Source: Pseudomonas putida NBRC 14164 (lineage in GTDB: Bacteria > Pseudomonadota > Gammaproteobacteria > Pseudomonadales > Pseudomonadaceae). Taken from it: 64,000 nucleotides of DNA. The notes below the pieces were generated by a model. The model did no database searches, had not been told where the DNA came from, and was given only the letters and a program-made list of their open reading frames with translations. Positions 38,994 to 48,922 of this stretch are shown piece by piece (within the stretch, counting starts at the first letter, position 1; every line of letters starts with the position of its first letter). Both the position numbers and the translations under genes were made by a program. The stretch spans positions 1,296,501 through 1,360,500 of the forward strand of contig NC_021505.1 of NCBI RefSeq assembly GCF_000412675.1, written 5' to 3'.

Positions 38994-39689
38994 GTGGAAG
39001 CTAACGTCGTCGACCATACCTCCATGTGGAGTCTGGTCAGCAATGCCAGCGTAGTGGTACAGCTGGTAATGCTGATCCTGGTGGCCGCCTCGGTCACCTC
39101 ATGGATCATGATTTTCCAGCGCAGCACCATGCTGCGCGCCGGTCGTCGTGCGCTGGATGCCTTCGAGGAACGCTTCTGGTCGGGCATTGACCTGTCCAAG
39201 CTGTACCGTCAGGCAGGCAGCAACCCAGACCCGGATTCCGGCGTCGAGCAGGTGTTCCGTGCCGGCTTCAAAGAGTTCTCGCGCCTGCGTCAGCAGCCGG
39301 GCGTTGACCCGGACGCCGTCATGGAAGGCGTTGGCCGTGCCATGCGCGTAGCCATTTCGCGCGAGGAAGAAAAACTCGAGCAGAGCCTGCCGTTCCTGGC
39401 CACCGTCGGTTCCACCAGCCCGTACATCGGCCTGTTCGGTACCGTATGGGGGATCATGAACTCCTTCCGCGGCCTGGCCAGCGCCCAGCAGGCCACCCTG
39501 GCAACCGTTGCCCCGGGTATCGCTGAAGCGCTGATCGCCACCGCCATCGGCCTGTTCGCAGCAATCCCGGCGGTAATCGCCTACAACCGTTTTGCCGCGC
39601 GCAGCGAAGTGCTGATCGGTCGTTACTACACCTTCGCCGACGAGTTCCAGGCGATCCTGCACCGCAAAGTGCACACCAGCGAAGAGTAA
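38994..39689 (+). CDS. tolQ: Tol-Pal subunit TolQ
   Basis: A 231-residue inner-membrane protein with three membrane segments (SNASVVVQLVMLILVAASVT; TVGSTSPYIGLFGTVWGIM; ALIATAIGLFAAIPAVIAY). With TolR it forms the proton channel that drives the system. The start is GTG at 38994 with GGAGAATAAGC upstream. Confidence 0.94.
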   Translation: MEANVVDHTSMWSLVSNASVVVQLVMLILVAASVTSWIMIFQRSTMLRAGRRALDAFEERFWSGIDLSKLYRQAGSNPDPDSGVEQVFRAGFKEFSRLRQQPGVDPDAVMEGVGRAMRVAISREEEKLEQSLPFLATVGSTSPYIGLFGTVWGIMNSFRGLASAQQATLATVAPGIAEALIATAIGLFAAIPAVIAYNRFAARSEVLIGRYYTFADEFQAILHRKVHTSEE

Positions 39690-39703
39690 TCAGGTAGAAG
39701 CCC

Positions 39704-40156
39704 ATGGCCCGAGTTCGCCACAAACGCAAGCCCGTCGCCGAGATGAACGTGGTGCCCTACATCGACGTGATGCTGGTGCTGCTGGTCATCTTCATGGTGA
39801 CGGCGCCCATGCTCAACCAGGGCGTGAAAGTCGACCTGCCCAAGGTTTCCAGTGAAGCCTTGCCGCAGGACAACAACGTCCAGATCCTCACCATCTCCAT
39901 CAAGGCCGACAAGACCTACTACTGGAACCTTGGCAGCGAAGTCGATACCGACAAGCAGATGGACAAGGCCATGACCTTGCCCGACATGACCAATGCAGTG
40001 ACCAAGATCATTGCTGCCGGCCGTGACCAGGGCAAGCAGACCCAGGTGTTCATTCGTGGCGACAAGGCTGTCGACTATGGCGCGGTCATGGGTGCCATGG
40101 GCGGGTTGCAGAAGGCCGGTGTCGGTAACGTTGGCCTGATTACCGAGGCGCCCTGA
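39704..40156 (+). CDS. tolR: Tol-Pal subunit TolR
   Basis: A 150-residue inner-membrane protein with one membrane helix near residues 17-38 containing the proton-carrying Asp (VVPYIDVMLVLLVIFMV) and a periplasmic domain. Its stop and the tolA start share one base (TGATG). Confidence 0.94.
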   Translation: MARVRHKRKPVAEMNVVPYIDVMLVLLVIFMVTAPMLNQGVKVDLPKVSSEALPQDNNVQILTISIKADKTYYWNLGSEVDTDKQMDKAMTLPDMTNAVTKIIAAGRDQGKQTQVFIRGDKAVDYGAVMGAMGGLQKAGVGNVGLITEAP

Positions 40157-41274
40157 TGCAACAGCGAGAGCCATCCGCCTCGGAAAGCTACTTCTGGCCC
40201 AGTGTCTGGGCCATTGGCCTGCATGTGCTGGTGTTTGCCATGCTGTTCGTCAGTTTCGCCATGACGCCTGAGCTGCCGCCTTCCAAGCCGATCGTTCAGG
40301 CTACCCTGTACCAGCTCAAGTCCAAGAGCCAGGCGACCACCCAGACCAATCAGAAGATTGCCGGGGAAGCGAAGAAAACCGCTTCGCGCCAGACCGAAGT
40401 CGAGCAGCTGGAGCAGAAGAAGGTCGAGCAGGAGGCCGTGAAGGCCGCGGAACAAAAGAAGGCCGACGCCGCTCAAAAGGCCGAGGAGGCTCGCGAAGCC
40501 GCCGAGGCGAAAAAAGCCGAGGACGCTGCCAAGGCTGCCGAAGCCGCCAAGGCTAGCGAGGCCAAGAAAGCCGCAGAAGCCAAGAAGGCCGATGAGGCGA
40601 AGAAGGCCGCCGAGAAGCAGCAGGCCGACATCGCCAAGAAGAAGGCCGAGGAAGAAGCCAAGAAAAAAGCCGAAGAAGAGGCCAAGAAAGAGGCCGCTGA
40701 AGAGGCGAAGAAACAAGCCGCCGAGGACGCCAAGAAAAAGGCAGCCGAAGAGGCCAAGAAGAAAGCAGCCGAGGACGCCAAGAAGAAAGCGGCGGCCGAG
40801 GACGCGAAGAAGAAGGCAGCTGAAGAGGCCAAGAAAAAGGCCGCTGCAGACGCCCAGAAGAAAAAGGCACAGGAAGCGGCCCGCAAGGCGGCAGAAGACA
40901 AGAAAGCCCAGGCCCTGGCCGAGCTGTTGTCCGACACCACCGAGCGGCAGCAGGCGCTGGCCGACGAGCAGGGTGACCAGGTGGCCGGCGACTTCGACGA
41001 CCTGATCCGTATGCGCGCGGCCGAGGGCTGGGCGCGTCCGCCTTCCGCGCGCAAGGGCATGACGGTGGTCCTGCAGATCAACATGTTGCCGGACGGTACC
41101 ATCACCAGTGTCAGCGTGGCCCGTTCCAGTGGTGACGGCCCGTATGACAGTTCGGCGGTGGCTGCGGTGAAGAACATTGGTCGTTTGACCGAGATGCAGG
41201 GTATGAAGCCGAGCGATTTCAACCAATATCGTTCGTTCAAGATGACATTTACACCTGAGGATCTAGCGTTGTGA
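40156..41274 (+). CDS. tolA: Tol-Pal subunit TolA
   Basis: A 372-residue periplasm-spanning protein. One membrane helix lies near residues 14-35, then a long Ala/Lys/Glu helix (about 60-255, units such as [11 protein letters not shown]), then a C-terminal globular domain (about 270-372) that contacts TolB/Pal. It overlaps tolB by four bases (GTGA). Confidence 0.93.
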   Translation: MQQREPSASESYFWPSVWAIGLHVLVFAMLFVSFAMTPELPPSKPIVQATLYQLKSKSQATTQTNQKIAGEAKKTASRQTEVEQLEQKKVEQEAVKAAEQKKADAAQKAEEAREAAEAKKAEDAAKAAEAAKASEAKKAAEAKKADEAKKAAEKQQADIAKKKAEEEAKKKAEEEAKKEAAEEAKKQAAEDAKKKAAEEAKKKAAEDAKKKAAAEDAKKKAAEEAKKKAAADAQKKKAQEAARKAAEDKKAQALAELLSDTTERQQALADEQGDQVAGDFDDLIRMRAAEGWARPPSARKGMTVVLQINMLPDGTITSVSVARSSGDGPYDSSAVAAVKNIGRLTEMQGMKPSDFNQYRSFKMTFTPEDLAL

Positions 41275-42572
41275 TTAAACGTCTGAGAGGACTGCTGGTC
41301 ATGCTGTGCTGCGTGGCAGGCATGGCCGTGGCAGAGGAAAAGAACATCCTGGTCACCAGCGGCAGCGACCGGGCAACGCCCATCGCGGTAGTGCCGTTCG
41401 GTCTGCAAGGTGGTAGCGTGCTGCCCGAGGACATTGCCGACATCATCGGCAACGACCTGCGCAACTCCGGCTACTACTCGCCGATTCCACGGCAGAACAT
41501 GATCAGCCAGCCATCGCAGGCCAGCGAAGTCATCTTCCGTGACTGGAAAGCGCTGGGTGCCCAGTACGTGATGGTCGGCAGCATCGTGCCTTCGGGCGGT
41601 CGCCTGCAGGTGCAGTACGCCCTGTTCAACGTCGCCACCGAGCAGCAAGTGCTGACCGGCAGCGTCGCGGGCAGCACCGACCAGCTGCGTGACATGGCGC
41701 ACTACATTGCCGACCAGTCGTTCGAGAAGCTCACCGGCATCAAGGGTGCGTTCTCTACCCGCATGCTGTACGTGACGGCCGAGCGTTTCTCCACCAACAA
41801 TACCCGCTACACCCTGCAGCGTTCGGACTACGACGGTGCGCGTGCGGTCACCCTGCTGCAATCGCGTGAGCCGATCCTGTCGCCACGCTTTGCGCCAGAT
41901 GGCAAGCGTATCGCCTATGTGTCGTTCGAACAGAGACGCCCGCGCATCTTCATTCAGAACATCGATACCGGCCGCCGCGAGCAGGTGACCAACTTCGAAG
42001 GCCTGAACGGCGCGCCAGCCTGGTCGCCGGACGGTTCGCGCCTGGCGTTCGTGCTGTCGAAAGACGGCAACCCGGACATTTATGTGATGAACGTGGCATC
42101 GCGTCAGATCAACCGGGTTACCGCAGGCCCAGGTATCAACACCGAGCCGTTCTGGGGTAAAGATGGCAATACCCTTTACTTCACCTCCGACCGTGGCGGC
42201 AAACCGCAGATCTACAAACAGTCGGTCAGCGGTGGTGGTGCCGAGCGCGTAACCTTCGTGGGCAACTACAACGCCAACCCGAAACTGTCCGCTGACGAAA
42301 AGACCCTGGTGATGATCCATCGCCAACAGGGCTTTACCAACTTCAAAGTGGCGGCGCAGGACTTGCAGCGCGGAAGTGTAAAGATTCTCTCGGAAACAAG
42401 TCTTGATGAGTCTCCCACTGTTGCGCCAAACGGCACCATGCTAATCTACGCCACCCGCCAGCAGGGCCGGGGAGTCTTGATGCTCGTGTCGCTTAATGGC
42501 CGCGTGAGGCTCCCACTTCCTACCGCTCAAGGCGAAGTCAGAGAACCGTCCTGGTCCCCTTACCTGAACTGA
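41271..42572 (+). CDS. tolB: Tol-Pal periplasmic protein TolB
   Basis: A 433-residue beta-propeller protein with a signal peptide (cleaved after GMAVA). WD40-like PD40 repeats recur: [65 protein letters not shown]. It binds Pal in the periplasm. The start is GTG, set by the tolA overlap. Confidence 0.95.
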   Translation: MIKRLRGLLVMLCCVAGMAVAEEKNILVTSGSDRATPIAVVPFGLQGGSVLPEDIADIIGNDLRNSGYYSPIPRQNMISQPSQASEVIFRDWKALGAQYVMVGSIVPSGGRLQVQYALFNVATEQQVLTGSVAGSTDQLRDMAHYIADQSFEKLTGIKGAFSTRMLYVTAERFSTNNTRYTLQRSDYDGARAVTLLQSREPILSPRFAPDGKRIAYVSFEQRRPRIFIQNIDTGRREQVTNFEGLNGAPAWSPDGSRLAFVLSKDGNPDIYVMNVASRQINRVTAGPGINTEPFWGKDGNTLYFTSDRGGKPQIYKQSVSGGGAERVTFVGNYNANPKLSADEKTLVMIHRQQGFTNFKVAAQDLQRGSVKILSETSLDESPTVAPNGTMLIYATRQQGRGVLMLVSLNGRVRLPLPTAQGEVREPSWSPYLN

Positions 42573-42626
42573 TTGCGGCGTAATACGTTTTGCTTAACAC
42601 ACTGGGGTTTCATTAGGAGTTTCACG

Positions 42627-43127
42627 ATGGAAATGCTGAAGTTTGGTAAATTCGCTGCGCTGGCTCTGGCCATGGCCGTAGCTGTAGGTTGCTCCTCGAA
42701 GGGCGGTGACAACGCAGGCGAAGGCGCTGCTGTAGATCCGAACGCTGGCTACGGTGCCAACACTGGCGCTGTTGACGGTTCCCTGAGCGAAGAAGCCGCC
42801 CTGCGCGCAATCACCACCTTCTACTTCGAATACGACAGCTCGGACCTGAAGCCAGAAGCCATGCGCGCTCTGGACGTTCACGCCAAGGACCTGAAGTCCA
42901 ACGGCAACCGCGTTGTCCTGGAAGGCAACACCGACGAGCGCGGCACCCGCGAGTACAACATGGCTCTGGGTGAGCGTCGTGCCAAGGCCGTTCAGCGTTA
43001 CCTGGTTCTGCAGGGCGTTTCCCCTGCTCAGCTGGAACTGGTCTCCTACGGTGAAGAGCGTCCTGTTGCCACTGGCAACGACGAGCAATCCTGGGCTCAG
43101 AACCGTCGCGTAGAACTGCGTAAGTAA
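42627..43127 (+). CDS. oprL: Peptidoglycan-associated lipoprotein OprL (Pal)
   Basis: A 166-residue outer-membrane lipoprotein. Lipobox AVAVGC places the acylated Cys near residue 21; the OmpA-like domain contains YFEYDSSDL and the peptidoglycan-binding [24 protein letters not shown] lies upstream of the ATG at 42627. Confidence 0.95.
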   Translation: MEMLKFGKFAALALAMAVAVGCSSKGGDNAGEGAAVDPNAGYGANTGAVDGSLSEEAALRAITTFYFEYDSSDLKPEAMRALDVHAKDLKSNGNRVVLEGNTDERGTREYNMALGERRAKAVQRYLVLQGVSPAQLELVSYGEERPVATGNDEQSWAQNRRVELRK

Positions 43128-43133
43128 GTTCTT

Positions 43134-43940
43134 ATGCGTATGTGCCGCCGTGTAGTAACCGTCCTCGCACTCAGCCTGCCGCTCGCGGCCTGGGCTGAGG
43201 TCCCTGTAGTAGATGACAACGCAGGCAGCTATCCGCCTGTGGGTTATGGCACGAGCGGCGCCTATGCCGGGTCAGGGGCTTCGGCCCCTGCCTCTGCACA
43301 AGGCCAGCTGTTCATGCAGCTGCAACAGATGCAGGACCAGCTTTCCCGCCAGCAAGGCATCATCGAAGAGCTGCAGAACGATGTGTCGCGCATGAAGCAG
43401 GAAAACCTGGAGCGATACCAGGACCTGGACCGTCGCATCAACAGTGGCGCTGCACCTGCCGCGACCCCTGACAATTCCTCCGGTGGTGGTGCTTCAAATG
43501 CCGCCCCCGATGCAGCAGCTGGTGCTGCTGCGCAACAACCGGCCGCCAGTAGCGAGCCCGGCGATCCAGCGAAAGAGAAGCTCTACTACGATGCTGCTTT
43601 CGACCTGATCAAACAGAAAGACTTTGACAAGGCCAGCCAGGCGTTCAATGCCTTCCTGCGCAAGTACCCCAACAGCCAGTACGCCGGCAACGCGCAGTAC
43701 TGGCTGGGTGAAGTGAACCTGGCCAAAGGCGATCTGCCAGGTGCCAGTCAGGCCTTCGCCCAGGTCAGCCAGAAGTATCCCAAGCACAGCAAAGTGCCGG
43801 ATTCGCTCTACAAACTGGCCGACGTCGAGCGCCGCATGGGCCATACCGACAAGGTCAAGGGCATCTTGCAGCAGGTCATCACCCAGTACCCCGGCACCTC
43901 CGCCGCGCAGCTGGCCCAGCGTGACTTGCAGAAGCTCTGA
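43134..43940 (+). CDS. cpoB: Cell division coordinator CpoB (YbgF)
   Basis: A 268-residue periplasmic protein: signal peptide (cleaved after AAWA), N-terminal coiled coil (LQQMQDQLSRQQGIIEELQ), a low-complexity Ala/Pro linker, and C-terminal TPR units (YYDAAFDLIKQKDFDKASQAF, YWLGEVNLAKGDLPGASQAF). It links Tol-Pal to peptidoglycan synthesis at division. ATG at 43134 or 43140 could be used. Confidence 0.92.
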   Translation: MRMCRRVVTVLALSLPLAAWAEVPVVDDNAGSYPPVGYGTSGAYAGSGASAPASAQGQLFMQLQQMQDQLSRQQGIIEELQNDVSRMKQENLERYQDLDRRINSGAAPAATPDNSSGGGASNAAPDAAAGAAAQQPAASSEPGDPAKEKLYYDAAFDLIKQKDFDKASQAFNAFLRKYPNSQYAGNAQYWLGEVNLAKGDLPGASQAFAQVSQKYPKHSKVPDSLYKLADVERRMGHTDKVKGILQQVITQYPGTSAAQLAQRDLQKL

Positions 43941-43966
43941 GCCCTGTAGCTGTACCGCTCGAAAGA

Positions 43967-43991
43967 AACCCGCGCCAGTCGCGGGTTTTTT
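43967..43991 (+). terminator. Terminator of the tol-oprL-cpoB run
   Basis: CCCGCG (43969-43974) pairs with CGCGGG (43980-43985) across CCAGT and runs into six T. Confidence 0.85.
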
Positions 43992-44042
43992 CGTTAGAAT
44001 CACTGCCCTTTTTTCGTAAACACGCTGCTGCGGATAACGCCA

Positions 44043-44098
44043 TGTCGAGTCCGCGACAGTGCCTGACGGAGGCGGACAGCCTGTTTAGCTGTCACGCC
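44043..44098 (+). promoter_or_regulatory. Three-hairpin leader before queE
   Basis: Stem 1 pairs TGTCG with CGACA (44043-44058). Stem 2 pairs GCCT with AGGC (44061-44073). Stem 3 pairs GGCGGACAGC with GCTGTC-A-CGCC (44071-44098). Stems 2 and 3 share three bases, so they exclude each other, and stem 3 ends 10 bases before the chosen queE start. It does not match the preQ1-I pattern I know. Confidence 0.4.
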
Positions 44099-44108
44099 CG
44101 TGGCGAGC

Positions 44109-44756
44109 ATGCAAGACACATTACGCATCACAGAAGTCTTTTACTCTTTGCAGGGTGAAACGCGAACGGCTGGCTTGCCCACCGTATTCGTGCGCCTTAC
44201 CGGCTGCCCCCTGCGCTGCCAGTACTGCGACAGTGCCTATGCCTTCACTGGCGGCACTATTCGTACCCTGGATTCGATCCTTGAGCAGGTTGCCGGCTTC
44301 AAGCCCCGCTACGTCTGTGTCACCGGTGGCGAGCCACTGGCTCAGCCCAACGCCTTGCCGTTGCTGCAGCGCCTGTGTGATGCCGGTTACGAGGTGTCGC
44401 TGGAAACCAGTGGTGCGCTGGATATCGCGGGCACCGACACCCGCGTCAGCCGCGTTGTCGACCTGAAGACCCCGGGTTCCGAAGAATCGCACCGTAACCG
44501 CTACGAGAACATCGAGCAGCTGACCCGCAACGACCAGGTCAAGTTTGTCATCTGTTCCCGTGAGGACTATGACTGGGCGGTTTCCAAGCTGATCCAGTAC
44601 AACCTGGCTGAGCGTGCCGGTGAGGTGTTGTTCTCGCCGAGCCACCACCAGGTGAGTGCCAGCGACCTGGCCGACTGGATCGTTGCCGACAACCTGCCTG
44701 TACGTTTCCAGCTGCAGTTGCACAAGCTGCTGTGGAACGACGAACCCGGACGTTGA
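44109..44756 (+). CDS. queE: 7-carboxy-7-deazaguanine synthase QueE
   Basis: A 215-residue radical-SAM enzyme of queuosine synthesis that makes the 7-deazaguanine ring. The cluster-binding motif is [17 protein letters not shown] and CVTGGEPL follow as in the family. The ATG at 44109 ([10 protein letters not shown]) matches the family start; a GTG at 44100 is the alternative. queC lies 17 bases downstream. Confidence 0.92.
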   Translation: MQDTLRITEVFYSLQGETRTAGLPTVFVRLTGCPLRCQYCDSAYAFTGGTIRTLDSILEQVAGFKPRYVCVTGGEPLAQPNALPLLQRLCDAGYEVSLETSGALDIAGTDTRVSRVVDLKTPGSEESHRNRYENIEQLTRNDQVKFVICSREDYDWAVSKLIQYNLAERAGEVLFSPSHHQVSASDLADWIVADNLPVRFQLQLHKLLWNDEPGR

Positions 44757-44773
44757 TTGAGAGTAAAAAGCAC

Positions 44774-45448
44774 ATGACTGAGAAACGCGCGGTAATCCTG
44801 TTGTCTGGCGGCCTCGACTCGGCCACCGTCGTAGCCATGGCCAAGGCCGAAGGCTACAGCTGCTACACCATGAGCTTCGACTATGGCCAGCGCCACCGGG
44901 CCGAGCTGAATGCGGCTGCCCGTGTCGCCCAGGACCTGGGCGTGGTCGAGCACAAGGTCATCGGCCTGAACCTGGACGGTATCGGTGGTTCGGCGTTGAC
45001 CGACAGCAGCATCGACGTGCCGGAAGCCCCGAGCGAAGGCATCCCGGTCACCTACGTGCCGGCGCGTAATACCGTGTTCCTGTCGCTGGCCCTGGGCTGG
45101 GCAGAAGTGCTGGAGGCGCGTGACATCTTCATCGGCGTCAATGCCGTGGATTACTCCGGTTACCCCGATTGCCGCCCCGAGTTCGTCGAAGCCTTCGAGC
45201 GCATGGCCAACCTGGCAACCAAGGCCGGTGTAGAAGGGCAGGGATTCCGTATTCAGGCGCCGCTGCAGAACCTGAGCAAGGCTCAGATCGTGCAGGCCGG
45301 CATGGCCCGTGGCGTGGATTACAGCCTGACCGTTTCCTGCTATCAGGCCGACGATGACGGCCGCGCCTGTGGCAAATGCGACAGCTGCCGCCTGCGCGCC
45401 GACGGCTTCAAGGCGGCCGGTGTAGCAGACCCGACGCGGTATTTTTGA
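44774..45448 (+). CDS. queC: 7-cyano-7-deazaguanine synthase QueC
   Basis: A 224-residue ATP-dependent enzyme that turns the QueE product into preQ0. The PP-loop is [10 protein letters not shown], and four zinc-binding Cys lie in the C-terminal part ([20 protein letters not shown]). Confidence 0.95.
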   Translation: MTEKRAVILLSGGLDSATVVAMAKAEGYSCYTMSFDYGQRHRAELNAAARVAQDLGVVEHKVIGLNLDGIGGSALTDSSIDVPEAPSEGIPVTYVPARNTVFLSLALGWAEVLEARDIFIGVNAVDYSGYPDCRPEFVEAFERMANLATKAGVEGQGFRIQAPLQNLSKAQIVQAGMARGVDYSLTVSCYQADDDGRACGKCDSCRLRADGFKAAGVADPTRYF

Positions 45449-45466
45449 AAATTCTTTGATGGAGTG

Positions 45467-45494
45467 TTGATTTCTCGTTAGAAATCAGTATTAT
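45467..45494 (+). promoter_or_regulatory. Promoter of tRNA-Lys
   Basis: TTGATT (45467-45472), 16 bases, TATTAT (45489-45494), 14 bases before the tRNA. Confidence 0.65.
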
Positions 45495-45508
45495 ACGCGC
45501 CATCAATC

Positions 45509-45584
45509 GGGTCGTTAGCTCAGTTGGTAGAGCAGTTGGCTTTTAACCAATTGGTCGTAGGTTCGAATCCTACACGACCCACCA
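45509..45584 (+). tRNA. tRNA-Lys (TTT)
   Basis: A 76-base tRNA with encoded CCA; acceptor GGGTCGT pairs with ACGACCC, and the anticodon loop is CTTTTAA (anticodon TTT). Confidence 0.96.
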
Positions 45585-45595
45585 TACGCAGTACG

Positions 45596-45631
45596 AAAAA
45601 GCCCGCTACCAGAAATGGTCGCGGGCTTTTT
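45596..45631 (+). terminator. Terminator after tRNA-Lys
   Basis: AAAAAGCCCGC (45596-45606) pairs with GCGGGCTTTTT (45621-45631). Confidence 0.85.
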
Positions 45632-45688
45632 CGTTTTCGGCATCCTGGGGCCGCTTTGCGGCCCTATCGCGACACAGCGCCCCCCTGC

Positions 45689-46648
45689 TTACTCAGCCCA
45701 CTCCGGGTCGCCGGTGAACACCACCGTCAGCCAGCGGTCCGGCCCTTCGCCGCCTACGGCATCACCAATCTCGTTACGCCACGTATCCCATTCATCGATG
45801 GTCTTCGCGGCCATTGTCTTTGGCACGATGAAATACAACTCGATCTCCCGTGAGCGCCCGACCTTGGCGACATAGGCGCGGTACGACTGCAGCCCGTGGC
45901 GGGCGACGAAGGCCTTGGCCACTTCATCGACGTGCAGCTTGAGGTCGCCGGGGGTAACCAGAAAGATTTCAGATAGCGCCTGACGGACCACTGACAGCGG
46001 CAGCGGAATGATCACCAGGCACACCAGCGCCAGTACCGCCGGGTCGATGTACGGCGACACCCACTCCAGCGACGTGCCTTGCACCGCGTAACCAAAGCAG
46101 AAGGCGATCAACAGCGCGGCAGTGATGCTGGCCGACATCACCCAGCCCTTGACGTCCATGCGCACGAAGTCTGACTTCAGCTTGCGATTGGCGCGGGCTT
46201 CGACGACGGCGATGGTGACGCAGGTGATCACGGTCAGTACCGCATAGACCATGGCAATGCCGAACTCCAGGTGGCGGCCGCCTTCGAGCAGGCTGCTGAC
46301 GGCGTTGATCAGCGCGTAGATGGCCACACCGCTTAGCAGGATGCCGTTGAGTGCCAGCACCATCGGTTCCAGGTGCCAGAAGCCCATGGTGAAGCGCTCG
46401 CGCAGCTTGCGCGACATTTGCACGCTGGTGGTGTGTGAGGTGATCAGCTTGACCACTACAAGCGACAGGCCGCTCATGCTGGCGTCGACCAACGAATACA
46501 CGCCGTCGAAGACGATGGAGAACGACCCGGAAGCCAGGCCGAAGGCGATACCGATGGTGGCGATGAACAGGGTGACGGCAATCGAGGTACGTAACAGGCC
46601 CTGTTCGCTGGTGATGTCGAAGAAGGTGGATCGGGTTGGATTAGGCAT
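45689..46648 (-). CDS. Cation diffusion facilitator family transporter
   Basis: A 319-residue membrane protein with about six hydrophobic segments and a C-terminal cytoplasmic domain. The TM2 metal site reads FDGVYSLVDASMS (D-x-x-x-S-x-x-D pattern) and TM5 has FVRMDVKGWVMSAS, where the usual H-x-x-x-D is D-x-x-x-x-x-x-S, so the metal site departs from the ZitB/FieF type. The substrate cannot be named. The gene ends just before a GC hairpin (45652-45663). Confidence 0.82.
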   Translation of the reverse strand: MPNPTRSTFFDITSEQGLLRTSIAVTLFIATIGIAFGLASGSFSIVFDGVYSLVDASMSGLSLVVVKLITSHTTSVQMSRKLRERFTMGFWHLEPMVLALNGILLSGVAIYALINAVSSLLEGGRHLEFGIAMVYAVLTVITCVTIAVVEARANRKLKSDFVRMDVKGWVMSASITAALLIAFCFGYAVQGTSLEWVSPYIDPAVLALVCLVIIPLPLSVVRQALSEIFLVTPGDLKLHVDEVAKAFVARHGLQSYRAYVAKVGRSREIELYFIVPKTMAAKTIDEWDTWRNEIGDAVGGEGPDRWLTVVFTGDPEWAE

Positions 46649-46679
46649 AAGTTGTGCTCAAAATAACAATGGTGCGGTG

Positions 46680-46790
46680 CCTGTCAGGGCCTCATCGCGG
46701 GCACGCCCGCTCCCACAGGAACTGCACGGCCCCTTAGGGTTACGCCGAGCGTGTGGGAGCGGGCGTGCCCGCGAAGAGGCCCTGACAGGC
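46680..46790. repeat. REP pair (inverted) between the transporter and chemoreceptor genes
   Basis: Two inverted copies of the ATCGCGGGCACGCCCGCTCCCACA type with CCTGTCAGGGCC ends. The right end touches the stop codon of the chemoreceptor gene. Confidence 0.8.
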
Positions 46791-48856
46791 TAAACGCGAA
46801 ACTGCTCCATCAGCGCCTGCTGCTGGTTGGCCAGCCGGTTCAGGGCTTGGCTGATGCGTGCTGATTCATCGGCCTGCCCGGCCAGCGATTCTGTCACATC
46901 TCGAATGCCGGCCACGTTACGGTTCACTTCCTCGGCCACCGCGCTCTGCTCTTCCGCCGCCGAGGCAATCTGCAAGTTCATGTCGCTGATCACCGCCACG
47001 GCCTCGCCAATACGCTGCAGTGCCGGTAATGCCTGCTCCATGCGTGCGGCGCTGTCCTGGGCCTGGCGTTGGCCTGCATGCATGGCCCCCACCACATCCT
47101 GGGTACCTTGTTGCAGGCCTTCGATGACCTGGCGAATTTCCTCCACCGACACCTGCGTGCGCTGGGCCAGGCCGCGCACCTCATCGGCGACCACGGCAAA
47201 ACCACGCCCGGCTTCGCCAGCGCGCGCAGCTTCGATGGCAGCATTGAGTGCCAGCAGGTTGGTCTGCTCGGCGATGGTGCGAATCACCTCCAGCACCGAG
47301 CCGATCTGGCCGCTGCGGCCTTCGAGTGCTCGCGCCTCGTCCATGGCCGTGTTCATGCCGGCAGCCAGGCGATCGATGCCCTCGCGGGTGCTGTCGATCA
47401 GTTGCAGGCCTTCGCGGCTGGCCTGGTCGGCGGCACGTGCGGCCTGGGCTGCTTGCGATGCGTTGTGGGCGACATCCAGGGCAGTGGCGCTCATCTCGTT
47501 GGCTGCCGTGGCTACTTGTTCGATTTCACGGTGCTGTTGCTGCATGCCATTGCTGGTCTGGCTGGCGATGGCGGCCGACTGGTCGGCGGTGCCACGGGCC
47601 TCCTGCAGCGAGCCTTTGACTTGGGCAATAACCGGCTGCAGCTTGTCGAGGAAGCGGTTGAACCAGTGGGTGAGCTGGCCCAGTTCGTCCTGGCGGGCGT
47701 AGTCCAGGCGGCGCGTGAGGTCGCCTTCACCGCTGGCAATGTCTTGCAGGCGTGCGGCCACGGCCAGGATTGGCCGGGTAACGCCGCGTGCGGTCAGCCA
47801 CACCAGCAGCAAACCTGCGATGGCGGCGCCGAGGCCGATCAGCAGGCTGGTGAGGTTGGCATTCTGGTTGTGCGCATCCAGGCGCTGGTTTAGGGCCACG
47901 GCGGGTGCCTGCAGCACGCTTTCTGGCAGCTCCAGCAACACCTGCCAAGGCGCGGCGTCAGGGATGGGGGCGAAGGGGTGGGCTACGCGCAGCAGGCCGT
48001 CGGCCACCGTATTGTCCATGGGTTTGCCGAGCGCGCTGGCATCGCGGCTGTTGCCTGCCAGCAGGCCGGCTGCGCTGGCGATGCTGACATGGCCCTGGCC
48101 ATCAAACAGCTCGCGGCGGCCGTCCAGGCTCAGTTGCTGCAGGTTGGCCAGGCCGATGTCCAGGCCGACCACGCCGACCACCTTGCCATGCTCCAGCAGC
48201 GGCAGGGCAATGCTGGTCATCAGCACTTGGCGGCCATTGACCTCGTCGAGGTAGGGTTCCAGCATGCAGGTACTGGCGGTGTCTTGCGGGCAGGTAAGCC
48301 AGCGGTTCTTCGCCGCGCCGTTGCTGCCGACGCTGGCATCGCCGAGCATCGCTTCTGGCATGGCCTCACGCTCCAGGGTGCCGGGGCGCGGCTGCGACCA
48401 GTACAACGAGAAACGCCCGCTTTCATTGCTGCCCAAGGCGTCCTGGCCGAGGTACTGGCTGTCCTGCTGGTCCAGCGCGTCGGGCTGGAACACCAGGTAC
48501 AGGCCGATCACATCCGGGTTGCCGGCCAGGCTGGCACGGGCCTGGCGTGTCAGCTCGGCGCGAAGGTCACTGCCGCCTCGGGCCTTGAGCACCTGCACCA
48601 TGCGGGCAAAGCCATTGCCGTACTGGTAGGCGTCCATGAAGTAGCGCTGCACCCGCAGGGCCTGGGTTTCGGCATGGGCCTGCAGGCGCTGGCGCGCGCT
48701 GCTGTCGAGCATGGCGGTGTTGGCCTGGTTGACCAGCGCAGCGCTACGCCGCGCCTGGGTCAGTGACGTGGCTACCAGCAGGGCGACGATGGCCAGCAGG
48801 CACAGGCCGGCGAGCAGGGTGATCTTCCACTGGATGGAGAGGCGACGCAGCGGCAT
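46790..48856 (-). CDS. mcpU: Methyl-accepting chemotaxis protein, probable polyamine receptor McpU
   Basis: A 688-residue chemoreceptor. TM1 spans about 12-32, a large periplasmic dCACHE domain about 35-330, TM2 about 340-360 ([17 protein letters not shown]), then HAMP and a signalling domain with the hairpin tip [19 protein letters not shown]. In P. putida, McpU senses putrescine, cadaverine and spermidine; the assignment here rests on architecture and on the PuuP/PlaP-like permease next door. No C-terminal CheR pentapeptide is present. Start at 48856 follows AAAAGGAAAG. Confidence 0.78.
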   Translation of the reverse strand: MPLRRLSIQWKITLLAGLCLLAIVALLVATSLTQARRSAALVNQANTAMLDSSARQRLQAHAETQALRVQRYFMDAYQYGNGFARMVQVLKARGGSDLRAELTRQARASLAGNPDVIGLYLVFQPDALDQQDSQYLGQDALGSNESGRFSLYWSQPRPGTLEREAMPEAMLGDASVGSNGAAKNRWLTCPQDTASTCMLEPYLDEVNGRQVLMTSIALPLLEHGKVVGVVGLDIGLANLQQLSLDGRRELFDGQGHVSIASAAGLLAGNSRDASALGKPMDNTVADGLLRVAHPFAPIPDAAPWQVLLELPESVLQAPAVALNQRLDAHNQNANLTSLLIGLGAAIAGLLLVWLTARGVTRPILAVAARLQDIASGEGDLTRRLDYARQDELGQLTHWFNRFLDKLQPVIAQVKGSLQEARGTADQSAAIASQTSNGMQQQHREIEQVATAANEMSATALDVAHNASQAAQAARAADQASREGLQLIDSTREGIDRLAAGMNTAMDEARALEGRSGQIGSVLEVIRTIAEQTNLLALNAAIEAARAGEAGRGFAVVADEVRGLAQRTQVSVEEIRQVIEGLQQGTQDVVGAMHAGQRQAQDSAARMEQALPALQRIGEAVAVISDMNLQIASAAEEQSAVAEEVNRNVAGIRDVTESLAGQADESARISQALNRLANQQQALMEQFRV

Positions 48857-48922
48857 GAGGGCTTTCCTTTTCGATCAAGTACAACGCCCGCGGTCAGGCG
48901 CGGGCGTTGTTGGCAGCGTGGG

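Noticed and set aside
44043..44108. A preQ1-I riboswitch before queE
   Set aside because: The short hairpin plus A-rich pseudoknot tail of preQ1-I is not there. The hairpins are reported only as a possible leader.
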